DNA from: Conexibacter sp. S30A1
Lineage (GTDB): Bacteria > Actinomycetota > Thermoleophilia > Solirubrobacterales > Solirubrobacteraceae
Assembly: GCF_023330665.1 (NCBI RefSeq)
Contig: NZ_CP097127.1
Span: 930,001 to 994,000, forward strand
Length of the DNA: 64,000 bases
Reading direction: 5' to 3'
Shown here: in pieces, positions 27,449-35,604 of the stretch
Position numbering within the stretch: the first letter of the stretch is position 1
Layout: each line of letters starts with the position of its first letter
Notes under the pieces: model-generated
What the model was told of the DNA's origin: nothing
The model's database searches: none
What the model saw: only the letters and a program-made list of their open reading frames with translations
Translations under genes and position numbers: made by a program

Positions 27449-27799
27449 CTAGACGGGGGTGATCGCGAAGTGCTGAGAACTCTCCATGATCGAGACCGTG
27501 AACCGACGCATAAAGTCCCGCCGTCCCCACAGAACTGTGCGCGCCCCGGGAAGGAATATGGGGGCGAACTCAACCACATGCTGCGGGATTTCGGGCACAA
27601 CCGCCGTCGACGCGCGGCTCGCGACGTGCATCGTGAACTCGCCGTTTGCGCCCGTTCCAGTCTCCATTGTTAGGTCTTCGACGCCGTAGCCCATCAACGT
27701 CGCGTACCCAAGTGGCAGCGACGTGCGATCGGCCCCGGAGTCGACCAGGCCCCAGAGGGGGCCGGACTCGCCGTTGATTCCCGTGACTCGCATGACCAA
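27449..27799 (-). CDS. Retropepsin-like (clan AA) aspartic protease
   Basis: 116 aa from a TTG. Shows GLVDSGADRTSLP with the catalytic D20-S-G-A motif and the second family strand near the C-terminus (VLWGRRDFMRRFTVSIMESSQHFAITPV, normally LGRxDFFxRFxVxFD). Retropepsins work as homodimers, so one D-S-G-A is expected. The frame stays open and family-like upstream (IPYRDFGQGGPRP) to about 27871 but has no ATG, GTG or TTG there, so the true start may be a CTG (27871 or 27847). The small gene just upstream is its probable partner. Role in the element unknown; capsid or toxin processing are guesses. Confidence 0.75.
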   Translation of the reverse strand: MVMRVTGINGESGPLWGLVDSGADRTSLPLGYATLMGYGVEDLTMETGTGANGEFTMHVASRASTAVVPEIPQHVVEFAPIFLPGARTVLWGRRDFMRRFTVSIMESSQHFAITPV

Positions 27800-27873
27800 G
27801 TACGGCCGCGGACCACCTTGACCGAAGTCCCGGTAAGGAATCAGGAACGGCTGTGAGGGGAGCGCGGACAGGG

Positions 27874-28074
27874 CTAAAGGATGAACGTCGCGTCGGCCGC
27901 CCGCGGGACGGGAATCAGCGCATCCGTGTCCTGAACCTGCGGATCGTCACGCAATTCTACCGGCGTCAACGCGCTCGCAACGATCCTTCCGTCGCGTACG
28001 GCTACCCAGGCACCCTCGTACGGCGCCAAATCATCCGTTACGAGAGGCTCAGTCTGGATCTCTGTTGCAGACAT
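27874..28074 (-). CDS. DUF5678-like small protein, partner of the protease
   Basis: 66 aa. The core DLAPYEGAWVAVRDGRIVASALTPVEL matches the DUF5678 pattern (L.PY.GKWVAV.DG.VVASG). ATG preceded by GGAGG. It sits directly before the retropepsin-like gene, a pairing I recall from other bacterial genomes but cannot check here. It may be a substrate, inhibitor or adaptor of the protease. Confidence 0.65.
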   Translation of the reverse strand: MSATEIQTEPLVTDDLAPYEGAWVAVRDGRIVASALTPVELRDDPQVQDTDALIPVPRAADATFIL

Positions 28075-28080
28075 TCCATA

Positions 28081-28093
28081 CCTCCATTAGATA
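28081..28093 (-). promoter_or_regulatory. Shared TATCTA-N2-GGAGG start motif, copy 1
   Basis: TATCTA, two bases, then GGAGG just before the 28074 gene. The same 13-bp arrangement precedes the 28913 gene (28922-28934). Confidence 0.35.
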
Positions 28094-28198
28094 CTTGCAG
28101 TCGCGATCAAGCTTCATCCGTTGTTACGGCGCTCGGCCACTGTGCTGCAAACTTTACGCCGCAGCGGCGACTCCGCGTCGCTTCCTAACACTCCCCGC

Positions 28199-28363
28199 CT
28201 ACTTCCAGAGCTTGCGCCACACCCCGGCACGCCCGAGCGCACGGCCCAGCGCCACGTTCTTCGCGCGCCTCGCGGCCCTGGTCGGGCTGCTCAGCGAGCC
28301 GAGGTTGTTTGAGATCCGCGCGGCCCCGTAGAGCTGCGAGGTCAGAGACCGCCTGCGCGCCAT
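28199..28363 (-). CDS. Small basic conserved actinobacterial protein
   Basis: 54 aa, very basic: it begins MARRRSLTSQLYGAARISNN and ends GRALGRAGVWRKLWK. I recognise this as a short family common in actinobacterial genomes and mobile elements, with no known function. ATG preceded by GGAAGGTGA. The 28364-28628 stretch upstream holds no gene that I recognise. Confidence 0.65.
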   Translation of the reverse strand: MARRRSLTSQLYGAARISNNLGSLSSPTRAARRAKNVALGRALGRAGVWRKLWK

Positions 28364-28628
28364 CGTCGTCACCTTCCCGCTTGCATGATGTAGGTGATCT
28401 TCTACCCGATCACAGAGACCACCGCAAGCGCCTCGACGCCGACGGGCCCGGTCCTGCGTGCGCGCCCTGGTGAACGTCCTCGACGGCCTCGGCGCCGCGA
28501 GCGCTGCCCTACCTCGACGGCCTCGACGAACGCAGAGAGCCGACGCCCGCAGGTGACGCCGGCCCTCTACCTTCCGCAACCTCTACCGGCTACACGGTAC
28601 GCGCGAGCCCGGACGCAACCGGATAGCG

Positions 28629-28913
28629 CTACCACACCCCTGCGATAACGCCCGTCGCAAAGATCACGACCGCGAACGCCGCAGCCCCCACGAGCAGCCA
28701 CGCGAGCGCCGCACCGAGCGCAAGCGCCGTGGCCAGCACCCGGACAAAGAGTTGCACGAGTGCCACGCCTCGATGCGTCGAGAGCACCTGCACGCCGCTG
28801 CCGTGGCATCTGCCGCACCTGCCGCCGAGCCGGTTACGCCCCGAGCCGCGGCACCGCAAGCACTCCACCGCGAGCCGTGCGCTTCGCGCATCCGCCTGCA
28901 CCTGTACCGCCAT
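28629..28913 (-). CDS. Zinc-motif membrane protein
   Basis: 95 aa. Residues about 18-42 hold CLRCRGSGRNRLGGRCGRCHGSG, a DnaJ-like two-CxxC site. The rest is hydrophobic (LFVRVLATALALGAALAWLL and AAAFAVVIFATGVIAGVW), giving two likely membrane helices. ATG with AGGAGG ahead. A small membrane protein in a phage element could be a holin-like or exclusion protein, but the zinc motif argues against a plain holin. Confidence 0.6.
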   Translation of the reverse strand: MAVQVQADARSARLAVECLRCRGSGRNRLGGRCGRCHGSGVQVLSTHRGVALVQLFVRVLATALALGAALAWLLVGAAAFAVVIFATGVIAGVW

Positions 28914-28921
28914 GTTGCCCA

Positions 28922-28934
28922 CCTCCTGTAGATA
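28922..28934 (-). promoter_or_regulatory. Shared TATCTA-N2-GGAGG start motif, copy 2
   Basis: Second copy of the motif described at 28081-28093, here before the zinc-motif membrane protein. Confidence 0.35.
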
Positions 28935-28958
28935 GTTGACCTTCAGAGCCTCTGTGCG

Positions 28959-28982
28959 CCCTTCTCCCTTCCCCCTCCCCCC
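28959..28982 (-). other. G-quadruplex-type G-tract
   Basis: The minus strand reads six G, A, five G, AA, three G, AGAA, three G: four G-runs with loops of 1-4 nt, about 45 nt before the 28913 gene on its sense strand. Confidence 0.5.
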
Positions 28983-29050
28983 GGCAAGGCAGACCATCGC
29001 GTCACGCCGTCGAGGGCGCCAGCGAGCCGCTCATGCGCTCAGACGGGCGA

Positions 29051-29740
29051 TCACGTGACCGTCACGACGAGCGTGTCTGACGTGTCGGTGTAGTCCTCGT
29101 CGTAGCTCATGTAGGAGACCGCGATTTCGTAGGTGCCGGCGCTCGGGAACGTCGCCCCGAAGTAGGCCACCGCCTGAAAGCCGCTATTGCTCATCGCCTG
29201 CCCGTCGCCGACGTTCAGAGCGCCCGTCTGGTCGTAGTTCCAGTCCGTCACGGTCACGCCCGCGCTCGGCGTCACGGCGGCCGACAACGTGCCATACGGG
29301 TACTGATCGACGGCCAGCAAGCTCGCCGCGAGCGTCGAGGTCGCGGGCTGCGAGTACACCCAGGGAGTCGTAGGCATCGCTGGCGACCACCCGCCGCCGA
29401 GCAGCACCGAACCGGACGCAGGCTGATCGACGCCCACGATCTGAAGCCCATTGGGCACCACGTCCGGCGCGCTGACCACCATCCCGGCCTTGAGCGGCGT
29501 CAGCCCGCTCGTGACCTGGAAGTTGTCAGAGCCCGCCGAGCACACGACATCGAACGGATAAGTCACGCTCGCCGACCCGAGCGTCAGCACCACCGCCCGG
29601 AGCTGATAGACGTGCGACATTGTAACCCCGCTGGGCGCGCCCGCCAGCAGCGTCACGTTATTCCACATGCGCTCCACGGCCACGCTGCCATCGACGGCGG
29701 TGATCGTCTGCCACACGATGCCCGGAGTGACGCTCACCAC
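29051..29740 (-). CDS. Putative phage structural (Ig-like, beta-rich) protein
   Basis: 229 aa, few charged residues, rich in Ser/Thr/Val. It contains TYPFDVVCSAGSDNFQVT and a C-terminal Ig-like repeat (GTYEIAVSYMSYDEDYTDTSDTLVVTVT). This composition fits a decoration, tail-tip or head-fibre protein, but no family is recognised. The GTG start overlaps the 29734-30042 gene. Downstream, 28914-29050 holds no gene apart from the G-tract. Confidence 0.6.
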   Translation of the reverse strand: MVSVTPGIVWQTITAVDGSVAVERMWNNVTLLAGAPSGVTMSHVYQLRAVVLTLGSASVTYPFDVVCSAGSDNFQVTSGLTPLKAGMVVSAPDVVPNGLQIVGVDQPASGSVLLGGGWSPAMPTTPWVYSQPATSTLAASLLAVDQYPYGTLSAAVTPSAGVTVTDWNYDQTGALNVGDGQAMSNSGFQAVAYFGATFPSAGTYEIAVSYMSYDEDYTDTSDTLVVTVT

Positions 29741-30042
29741 TCACCACCGCCCACGCCGCTGAGCACCAGCGCCGCGTTCACAGCATCGCTCAACCGGCGC
29801 TGAGCGGTTGCCAGCCGTGTTTCCCACCGGGTGACACACTCATCAGCTTCGACGCCCTCTACGGCCAGCGCGGTCGCCTCCTGCGTGGCGTCGTGAACGG
29901 CCCGCGCGTAGTCCTGAAGCGCCCCCGCCACGTACAGATACGCGCTCGGGTCGAGCGCCTCGACGGCCGGGCCCGTGACCTCGTGGCGCGCCTGCTCTGC
30001 GAGCTGCGTGAGCGCCTGGCGTGCGTCCTGGTAACTGCTCAC
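29734..30042 (-). CDS. Small helical protein
   Basis: 102 aa, mostly amphipathic helices (ARQALTQLAEQARHEV, GALQDYARAVHDATQEATALAV, TRWETRLATAQRRLSDAVNAAL). The GTG overlaps the upstream stop by 4 nt, so it belongs to a three-gene operon (30039, 29734, 29051). Possibly a head-assembly or scaffold-type partner; no family match. Confidence 0.55.
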   Translation of the reverse strand: MSSYQDARQALTQLAEQARHEVTGPAVEALDPSAYLYVAGALQDYARAVHDATQEATALAVEGVEADECVTRWETRLATAQRRLSDAVNAALVLSGVGGGEW

Positions 30043-30494
30043 GAGTCACCGCCTTCCATGTCGAAGTTGCCCGGACGGGCGAACACGTCGAGCAGCCATG
30101 CGCGGTCAGCGCGGCCAGCCTGCTCCACCGCTTCGAGCGCCTTGCGAAGCTCAGCCGCGGCAGCCGTGGCGGCCATCGCCGCCGCCGCGGTCGAGCTGGC
30201 CGAGGAGCGATCGACTACACGCGCAAGCGCCACGAGAATCGAGGCCTTGACCCTGGTAGTCGGATCATTCCCCCACCCCTGCACCAGCTCCGCGACATGG
30301 CGCTCAGTCTCGCCGCGCCGGTCAGCGCCAGCCGCGAGAATCCGTTGCACCTTCTGCCTTGAGAGACCGAAATGCGCTGCCGCCTGGTGCTGCGTGCGCC
30401 CTGCGTCCATGAACCGGCGCAGCTCGGCATAACCCGGCTCTGCTCGGCGCTGCTCAGCCTGCGCCCGCTCGACCTGCGTGGCCTCGACGGTCAC
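30039..30494 (-). CDS. HTH protein, possible terminase small subunit
   Basis: About 151 aa. A clear HTH (ELRRFMDAGRTQHQAAAHFGLSRQKVQRILA) is followed by a helical C-terminal part. The arrangement HTH + helices at the start of a structural-gene operon is typical of terminase small subunits, but no large subunit is found. GTG at 30494 chosen because a G-rich Shine-Dalgarno-like tract precedes it; a TTG at 30509 is also possible. Confidence 0.5.
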   Translation of the reverse strand: MTVEATQVERAQAEQRRAEPGYAELRRFMDAGRTQHQAAAHFGLSRQKVQRILAAGADRRGETERHVAELVQGWGNDPTTRVKASILVALARVVDRSSASSTAAAAMAATAAAAELRKALEAVEQAGRADRAWLLDVFARPGNFDMEGGDS

Positions 30495-30669
30495 GCCGAC
30501 CACCCCCAAGCGCAGACCAGACGGGCGCTTGCGCCTGGGCGCACGCGATTGCGTAGGCTCCGGCCCAAGCTTTCGCCTTTATGGCAAAACAGAGAAAGAT
30601 TGATTAGGGCTCGAGTTTCGGGCTTTTCGAGGTCGCTGGGTGAGGGTTGGCGCAGTCCGATGTGCGGTG

Positions 30670-31665
30670 TCAGCTGGCGCGTAGACAGCACTTCTTGTAC
30701 TTGCGTTCGCTTCCGCACCAGCAGGGCTGGTTGCGCTCTGGTGGCCAGGGATGTGTTGTGGTTGTTTTGAGGAGTTCGGTGGCGTAGCTCGCGCGGGTGT
30801 CTGATTGCTCGGGATCGCGGTCGTGCTCGGCGGACCAGGCGAGGTAGCTGTCGATCGTGATTGGCACAAGCGCGAGCCGCGCGACGCCCTGGGCTCTGAG
30901 CTGTCGGAGGAGCAGTTCGAGCCGGGCGCAGTATGCGTCGTAGGGTCCGTGCTCGTAGTCCTCGGCGAAGCTTGGCCAGGTCTCGAGCGCTCGCTGGTAC
31001 TCCTGGGCCGGGAACCAGGCAAGACCGACCGACGCGTGCTTTGGCGGGACCGTCCGCGTGCTCTGGTCTCGGTAGAACGCGTCAACGCGTGCTCGTTCGG
31101 CTCGTTCTTCGCGATCGACGAGTTCTTCAGCTTGGAGTTGCAGTTCGTCGGGTGGTTGGCTGAGCGCGTCGAGGGTTTCGGCTCGCTCGCTGGTGAGCAT
31201 CCAGAGCATGTCGCTGTCGACGTTGGTGGCGAGCGCGAGCGTGAGGCCTTTGGTCTGCCACGGCAACGCCTTGTTGTGCAGTCCGACGTCCGCGTAGGCG
31301 AGGCCCGCTGTTTGGTGCAGCCACGGGTTGCCGGGGTCCTCGCGCTCGGCGTTTAGCCAGGCGATATCGGCCTGGTCTGTGTGTCCTGCGTGCAGCAGCA
31401 GATCGGCGATCAGTGCTTGTGCGCTGGGGTGCTCATCAAGGTCGCCGTCCCATCCAGCGGCGACGGCTTGGCGCATCGCGTCGACCGCTTCGTCGAACCG
31501 GCCGAGCTGCTGGTAGGCATACGCTAGCTCGTCGAGGTACTCCGCGCGGTGCCGCTGCGTCTCGGTTAGTTCGAGCGCGCGCGCGATCAAGCGAACGCGC
31601 GCCGTGTTGTCATCACGCTCGCGGGCGACATCGAGTTCCCGCTCGATCGCTGCGAGGTCAGACAC
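30670..31665 (-). CDS. TPR protein with C-terminal SEC-C zinc motif
   Basis: 332 aa. TPR-like helices (ELAYAYQQLGRFDEAVDAMRQAVAAGWD and neighbours) fill the first half. The last 25 residues hold NQPCWCGSERKYKKCCLR, a SEC-C zinc-binding motif (CxCx8CC). The GTG at 31665 lies 7 nt after a TAGCCT box; upstream codons in the same frame overlap non-coding sequence beside the IS. SEC-C domains occur in SecA and many stand-alone regulators; function here unknown. Likely cargo. Confidence 0.7.
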   Translation of the reverse strand: MSDLAAIERELDVARERDDNTARVRLIARALELTETQRHRAEYLDELAYAYQQLGRFDEAVDAMRQAVAAGWDGDLDEHPSAQALIADLLLHAGHTDQADIAWLNAEREDPGNPWLHQTAGLAYADVGLHNKALPWQTKGLTLALATNVDSDMLWMLTSERAETLDALSQPPDELQLQAEELVDREERAERARVDAFYRDQSTRTVPPKHASVGLAWFPAQEYQRALETWPSFAEDYEHGPYDAYCARLELLLRQLRAQGVARLALVPITIDSYLAWSAEHDRDPEQSDTRASYATELLKTTTTHPWPPERNQPCWCGSERKYKKCCLRAS

Positions 31666-31672
31666 AAGCGGA

Positions 31673-31678
31673 AGGCTA
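31673..31678 (-). promoter_or_regulatory. -10 box of the TPR/SEC-C gene, leaderless arrangement
   Basis: TAGCCT ends 7 nt before the GTG. Confidence 0.45.
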
Positions 31679-31844
31679 GCCTGCGCGTCAGGCGCGGCGA
31701 CCTTGGCGCCGCGCGACGGATCATCCCGCGCCTGGAGCACGGCAAGGAGAAGGTCGCGGCGACCCGAATCTGGTGCGCGACAAGCCGATCTGGCCACGAG
31801 ACGCTGACACGTTCCCGCGGCCCTTTGCACCAGGAGTCGCCGCT

Positions 31845-33164
31845 ATGCCAAGTTCGCTCGCCGGGCTGTTGTCCCTGCTCGCGCCATCCTTCACGCAACC
31901 AACGTTTCAGACGTTCAGCATGCTGGTGGTCGGGATGGTCGGCCGGGTGCGGGACTGCACCGTGACGGGGATGCTGCAGTCCGCCGGGCTCGCGGGCGAG
32001 TGGCATCACAGCCGCGCGCACGACTTCTTCGCCCGCCGACGCTGGGAGCCTGACGAGCTCGGCGTTCGGCTGTTGGACTTCCTCATCACGATGTTCGTCA
32101 AGCCCGACGGCCCGATCCGGTTCGCCGTTGATGACACGCTCTTCGGCCGCTCCGGACGCAAGGTGTTCGGCGCGCACTACCTCCACGACGGCGCGCAACC
32201 CGAGGGATCCGGGCAGCGGACCAGATGGGGGAACTGCTGGGTCGTGCTCGTGCTCGTCGTGGAGCTTCCGTGCCTCGACGGCCGGCAGGTTGGGCTGCCG
32301 GTCCTGTTCCGGCTGTTCCGCCCGAAGGACGAGCAGCATCCGGACCGCCCGTCACAACCCGAGCTCGCGAGGCGGCTGATCGACATGATCCTGAAGCGTT
32401 TCCCGGGCCGGGTCGTGGAGCTGGTGATGGACGGCGCGTACGCCAGCAAGGCGTGGCAAGGGCTACCAGACCGCGTGACGCTCACGACCAGAATGCGCGC
32501 CAACGCGGCCGTGTTCGCGTTCGCGCCGGAACCAACCGGCAAGCGGGGACGCCCAGCGCTGAAGGGCGCCCGGCTCGCGAGTCTCGCCAAGCTCGCCGCC
32601 GCTGCGGCGTTCACGCCGGTCACGGTCACCACCCCCGGCGGCCGCGAGCGGACCGCGCACATCCACGCGTTCACGTGCCTGTGGTACGGGCCGTTACACA
32701 CACGGGCGGTAAAGGTGATCCTGATCCGCAACCCCGGCACCAGCGAAGGGTTCGACATCGCACTCGCGTCAACCGACACGACCGCGACCGCCGCGGTGCT
32801 GATCGCCCGCTACGACAGCCGCTGGACGATCGAGACCTGCCATCAAGAAGCGAAAGCACACGGCGTCGGCGACCCGCGCAACCGCGTCCAGAAAGCCGTC
32901 GAGCGGACCGTCCCGTTCGGGTTCCTCACCCAGACGATCACGATCGCCTGGTACCAACTGCACGGCAACCCCGAAGCCGACCTCAAAGCCCGACGGCGCG
33001 CCGCCCCGTGGTACCGCCAGAAAACCAGCGTCAGCTACACCGACATGCTCGCCACGCTCCGCCGCGAGCTGATCCGACACGAATACTGGGCACAAGCACC
33101 CCAGACAACCACCGAACCACAAATCACGCCCGCCCTGTCACCGTCAGCCCAAGCCGCCGCCTGA
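31845..33164 (+). mobile_element. IS701-like insertion sequence, transposase gene
   Basis: 439-aa DDE transposase (start ATG 31845 with GGAG ahead; a GTG 24 codons upstream is less likely). Catalytic candidates: Asp in RFAVDDTLFGRSG, Asp in LVMDGAYASKAW and Glu in RYDSRWTIETCHQEAKAHGVGD, a layout of the DDE_5/IS701 type. It is the only transposase in the element and runs opposite to its neighbours. A probable right end lies about 33170-33190, but the matching left inverted repeat was not found within 31666-31844, so the IS may be truncated on the left. Confidence 0.85.
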
Positions 33165-33280
33165 GATCACGAAAGTCGAGTTAGGGGCGAGCCGTCCACA
33201 AACAGTAACCGCTTTGGATACCCTGCGCCCCCTTCATGCGTACTGACCATGACACTTACCTGTCAGTGTGACTGTGACTG

Positions 33281-34864
33281 TTAGGCGAAGTTGCCTGCGT
33301 CGTATCCTGCTCCGGTTATGCTGGCGATGCCTTGCGGCCAGATCGGGAAGCAAGCGACGTACTGACGCACGGTAACCCATGCTTCGAGGTTGCCTGCGAC
33401 GCCGCCGGATGGCATGAGTGAGAAGATCGGCTGGCCTGCCATCCACAGCACGTTACTTGGATCGCAGACAATGATCTGATACTGCGATCCTGTGCCGACC
33501 GTTGGAATGTTCAGGTCTGCGAACGCTCGGAGTCCTGCGAAGTTGAGCCCTGAGTAACCAAGCCCGCCTATCTTCTTGGCGTTCTGATCGAGGCTCGGCA
33601 GCGCGACGGGCCTGCCGCTCGCGTCTGCCCACGCGCTCGCGTAGTCAAGCAGCGGGTCTGGAGCGAAGTACGCCGTAGGCCTGATGTAGATACCCGGTGT
33701 CGTGGTCAGTGCCTTGCGAGCCTTCGCCAAGTCACCATACAGACCGCCAACGCCTGACGTGCCGGTCAGAGTGAACGTGCTTATACCTGCGACCGTCTGA
33801 GCTCCTGCGAGCGCCGTAGTGACTGCATACGTGTCATTGTTGGCGTCGAGCTGTGCCCTGAGCTGCCGCATCACAAACTGATCGCCAGTGATTCCGACAC
33901 CGCCAGCACGATCGAGCCAAGCCTGCGAGAGTGTCACCTTGCCCGAGGTCGAGTTGACTGCGACCGTGTTCAGCGTAGCCGTTGGATCAGTGTCGCTGAC
34001 CGAGTTACCTTCGCTCGTGGCGGCCACATCGGTTGCACTCGTGAACGCTGGCACCGCGACTTCCAAGCCGTACTGTGGCAGCGTGAGCGTATCGTTGAGC
34101 TGTGACACGAACGCCGCGAACGGACTGCGGAACGTGGCGAACTGCCGGACGAGCGTGATCGGCGGCACGAACGCAGCCGCGCCGCCCGGCGCGGTCGCCG
34201 AGATGCCGCCGTCGGTGGTCAGTGCTCGCAATTCGTCAGCGATCCGCTGGCGCGCGCCCACCGCTTCAGGATGGCTCGGATTGCTCACGGTCGGGCGATA
34301 CCGAGCCTCGATCCCGCGGGCGATGAACTTGCCGTAGCCGGTCTGGCGCTCGACCGCGCGCATGACGCGCGCGCCGTGGCGCTGTAGACGATCCTGGCGG
34401 TCTCGCGCCTCGTCGTCGCGCCCGAGAACCTGCTGACCACTCGCCTCGCGCAAGGCGTCGCTCAGCCAGCTATGCGGGCTGCCGTCCGCGTAAGGATTGA
34501 CCTCGCGCTCGACCCGGACACGCGAGCGGTACTGCCGCTCGACTTGGCGCAGGTCCGCGTCGGCGCGCAATGCCTCGCGGGCGGCCGTGATCGCGCCCTT
34601 GAAGGTGCGGTAGCTCTGGTCGTCCATGCGGCCGTGCAGTCCGCCTGACCCGAGGAGCACGTCTGCCGCGCGCGCAATGTGCCCGTCGCTGCTCGACGCC
34701 AGCTTCGACCGGATCGCCGAGATCTCGTCGGCACGCACCCGCGCACGCTCCTCGAGCACCAGCTCGGCGCTCACATGCTCCATGACGGCGTTGTCGTTGG
34801 CACTCGGCGCGGCGAGCGCGATGTCGGTGGAAGCGATGACCTTCTTGTCGCTGGTCTTGCTCAT
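33281..34864 (-). CDS. HK97-fold phage major capsid protein
   Basis: 527 aa. The first about 215 residues are charged and helical, as in a delta/scaffold domain. The rest has the HK97-type order: FVPPITLVRQFATFRSPFAAFV, the beta-rich P-domain (EVAVPAFTSATDVAATSEGNSVSDTDPT), the VTLSQAWLDRAG E-loop region, and the end SNVLWMAGQPIFSLMP ... AWVTVRQYVACF. The codon third positions are visibly less GC-rich than in the chromosome. No maturation protease or portal gene is adjacent, which is unusual. The 33165-33280 stretch after it has short inverted and direct repeats (TGACTG, ACTGAC/GTCAGT) and no gene. Confidence 0.88.
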   Translation of the reverse strand: MSKTSDKKVIASTDIALAAPSANDNAVMEHVSAELVLEERARVRADEISAIRSKLASSSDGHIARAADVLLGSGGLHGRMDDQSYRTFKGAITAAREALRADADLRQVERQYRSRVRVEREVNPYADGSPHSWLSDALREASGQQVLGRDDEARDRQDRLQRHGARVMRAVERQTGYGKFIARGIEARYRPTVSNPSHPEAVGARQRIADELRALTTDGGISATAPGGAAAFVPPITLVRQFATFRSPFAAFVSQLNDTLTLPQYGLEVAVPAFTSATDVAATSEGNSVSDTDPTATLNTVAVNSTSGKVTLSQAWLDRAGGVGITGDQFVMRQLRAQLDANNDTYAVTTALAGAQTVAGISTFTLTGTSGVGGLYGDLAKARKALTTTPGIYIRPTAYFAPDPLLDYASAWADASGRPVALPSLDQNAKKIGGLGYSGLNFAGLRAFADLNIPTVGTGSQYQIIVCDPSNVLWMAGQPIFSLMPSGGVAGNLEAWVTVRQYVACFPIWPQGIASITGAGYDAGNFA

Positions 34865-34893
34865 GGTGGTGTCTCCTTGGCCTCTATGGCCGG

Positions 34894-35535
34894 TCAGTGC
34901 CCGCGCCGACCGAAGCGCCGCGGCTCGTTGGTCTGTGAGCGGAGCTGGCCCAGCTCCTCGATGGCGGCGGCAAGCTGCTCGCTCAGTTCGGCGACTTGGC
35001 GGCTGAGCGGCTCGATGGCGGCGTGGACGGCCGCAGACGTGACCTGCTCGACGCCGCTCTTGTCGATCACGTTCAAGCGCCGAAGCGCTGAGCTGATCTG
35101 GCCTATTGCCGGATCAAGCGCGGCCCACTGCTCTGCCAAGTTGCGGGCGAACCGGGCTTGCTCGTCGAGCATCTGGCGCTCGCGCTTCGCAGCATCGTCG
35201 AGCTGCGCCTGCTCTTTCTCGGTGAAGCTGCGTCGGTCCGGCTCGGGCGCGGTCTCGGCCTTTGTGAACACGGTCAGCCGCGGGCGGTCGGCGTCCTTGC
35301 GGGCGGTCAGAAAGCCGCACGAGACCAAGTGCTGAATCCAGATTGACGCCGCGGCGAGGTCCTTGACCGTCGCGCCCGGATAGCGGATCGCAAGGATCTC
35401 CCGCGCAAGCTCGTGGTCAGGATCGGCGCCCTGAGCCGTCCACGGTCCGGGCGGCAGCGCGCGCCAAATCTTCACGAGATCGCTGTGCAGCCGGTCCTCG
35501 GTCGCTGCCTGTGGTCTTGCCTGCGTGATGCTCAT
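34894..35535 (-). CDS. Winged-helix/coiled-coil protein upstream of capsid
   Basis: 213 aa. The N-terminal part (about 15-85) looks like a winged helix (IWIQHLVSCGFLTARKDADRPRLTVFTKAE). The remainder is coiled coil (FTEKEQAQLDDAAKRERQMLDE ... LSRQVAELSEQLAAAIEELGQL). ATG with AGAAGGGC ahead. It could be a regulator or a scaffold for the capsid 30 nt downstream; the sequence does not decide. Confidence 0.6.
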   Translation of the reverse strand: MSITQARPQAATEDRLHSDLVKIWRALPPGPWTAQGADPDHELAREILAIRYPGATVKDLAAASIWIQHLVSCGFLTARKDADRPRLTVFTKAETAPEPDRRSFTEKEQAQLDDAAKRERQMLDEQARFARNLAEQWAALDPAIGQISSALRRLNVIDKSGVEQVTSAAVHAAIEPLSRQVAELSEQLAAAIEELGQLRSQTNEPRRFGRRGH

Positions 35536-35604
35536 GTGCTGCCCTTCTGCGGCTCGTCGCCGCGGTCGCTTGCTCGCTCCCCAGCGGAGCTGTAACGGTC
35601 AAGT

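Noticed and set aside
27870-27880. Programmed frameshift joining the DUF5678-like gene to the protease, as in retroviral gag-pro
   Set aside because: The frames differ by -1, but the sequence at the junction is not a slippery heptamer and the bases needed for re-pairing do not match.
28364-28628. Possible small genes on either strand
   Set aside because: Several short frames exist, but none has a start with ribosome-binding site or recognisable residues. A 14-bp direct repeat (CCTCGACGGCCTCG) is present but not explained.
30670-31830. 55-codon N-terminal extension of the TPR/SEC-C protein
   Set aside because: The extension reads Arg-rich without structure and lies upstream of the TAGCCT box and the GTG start at 31665.
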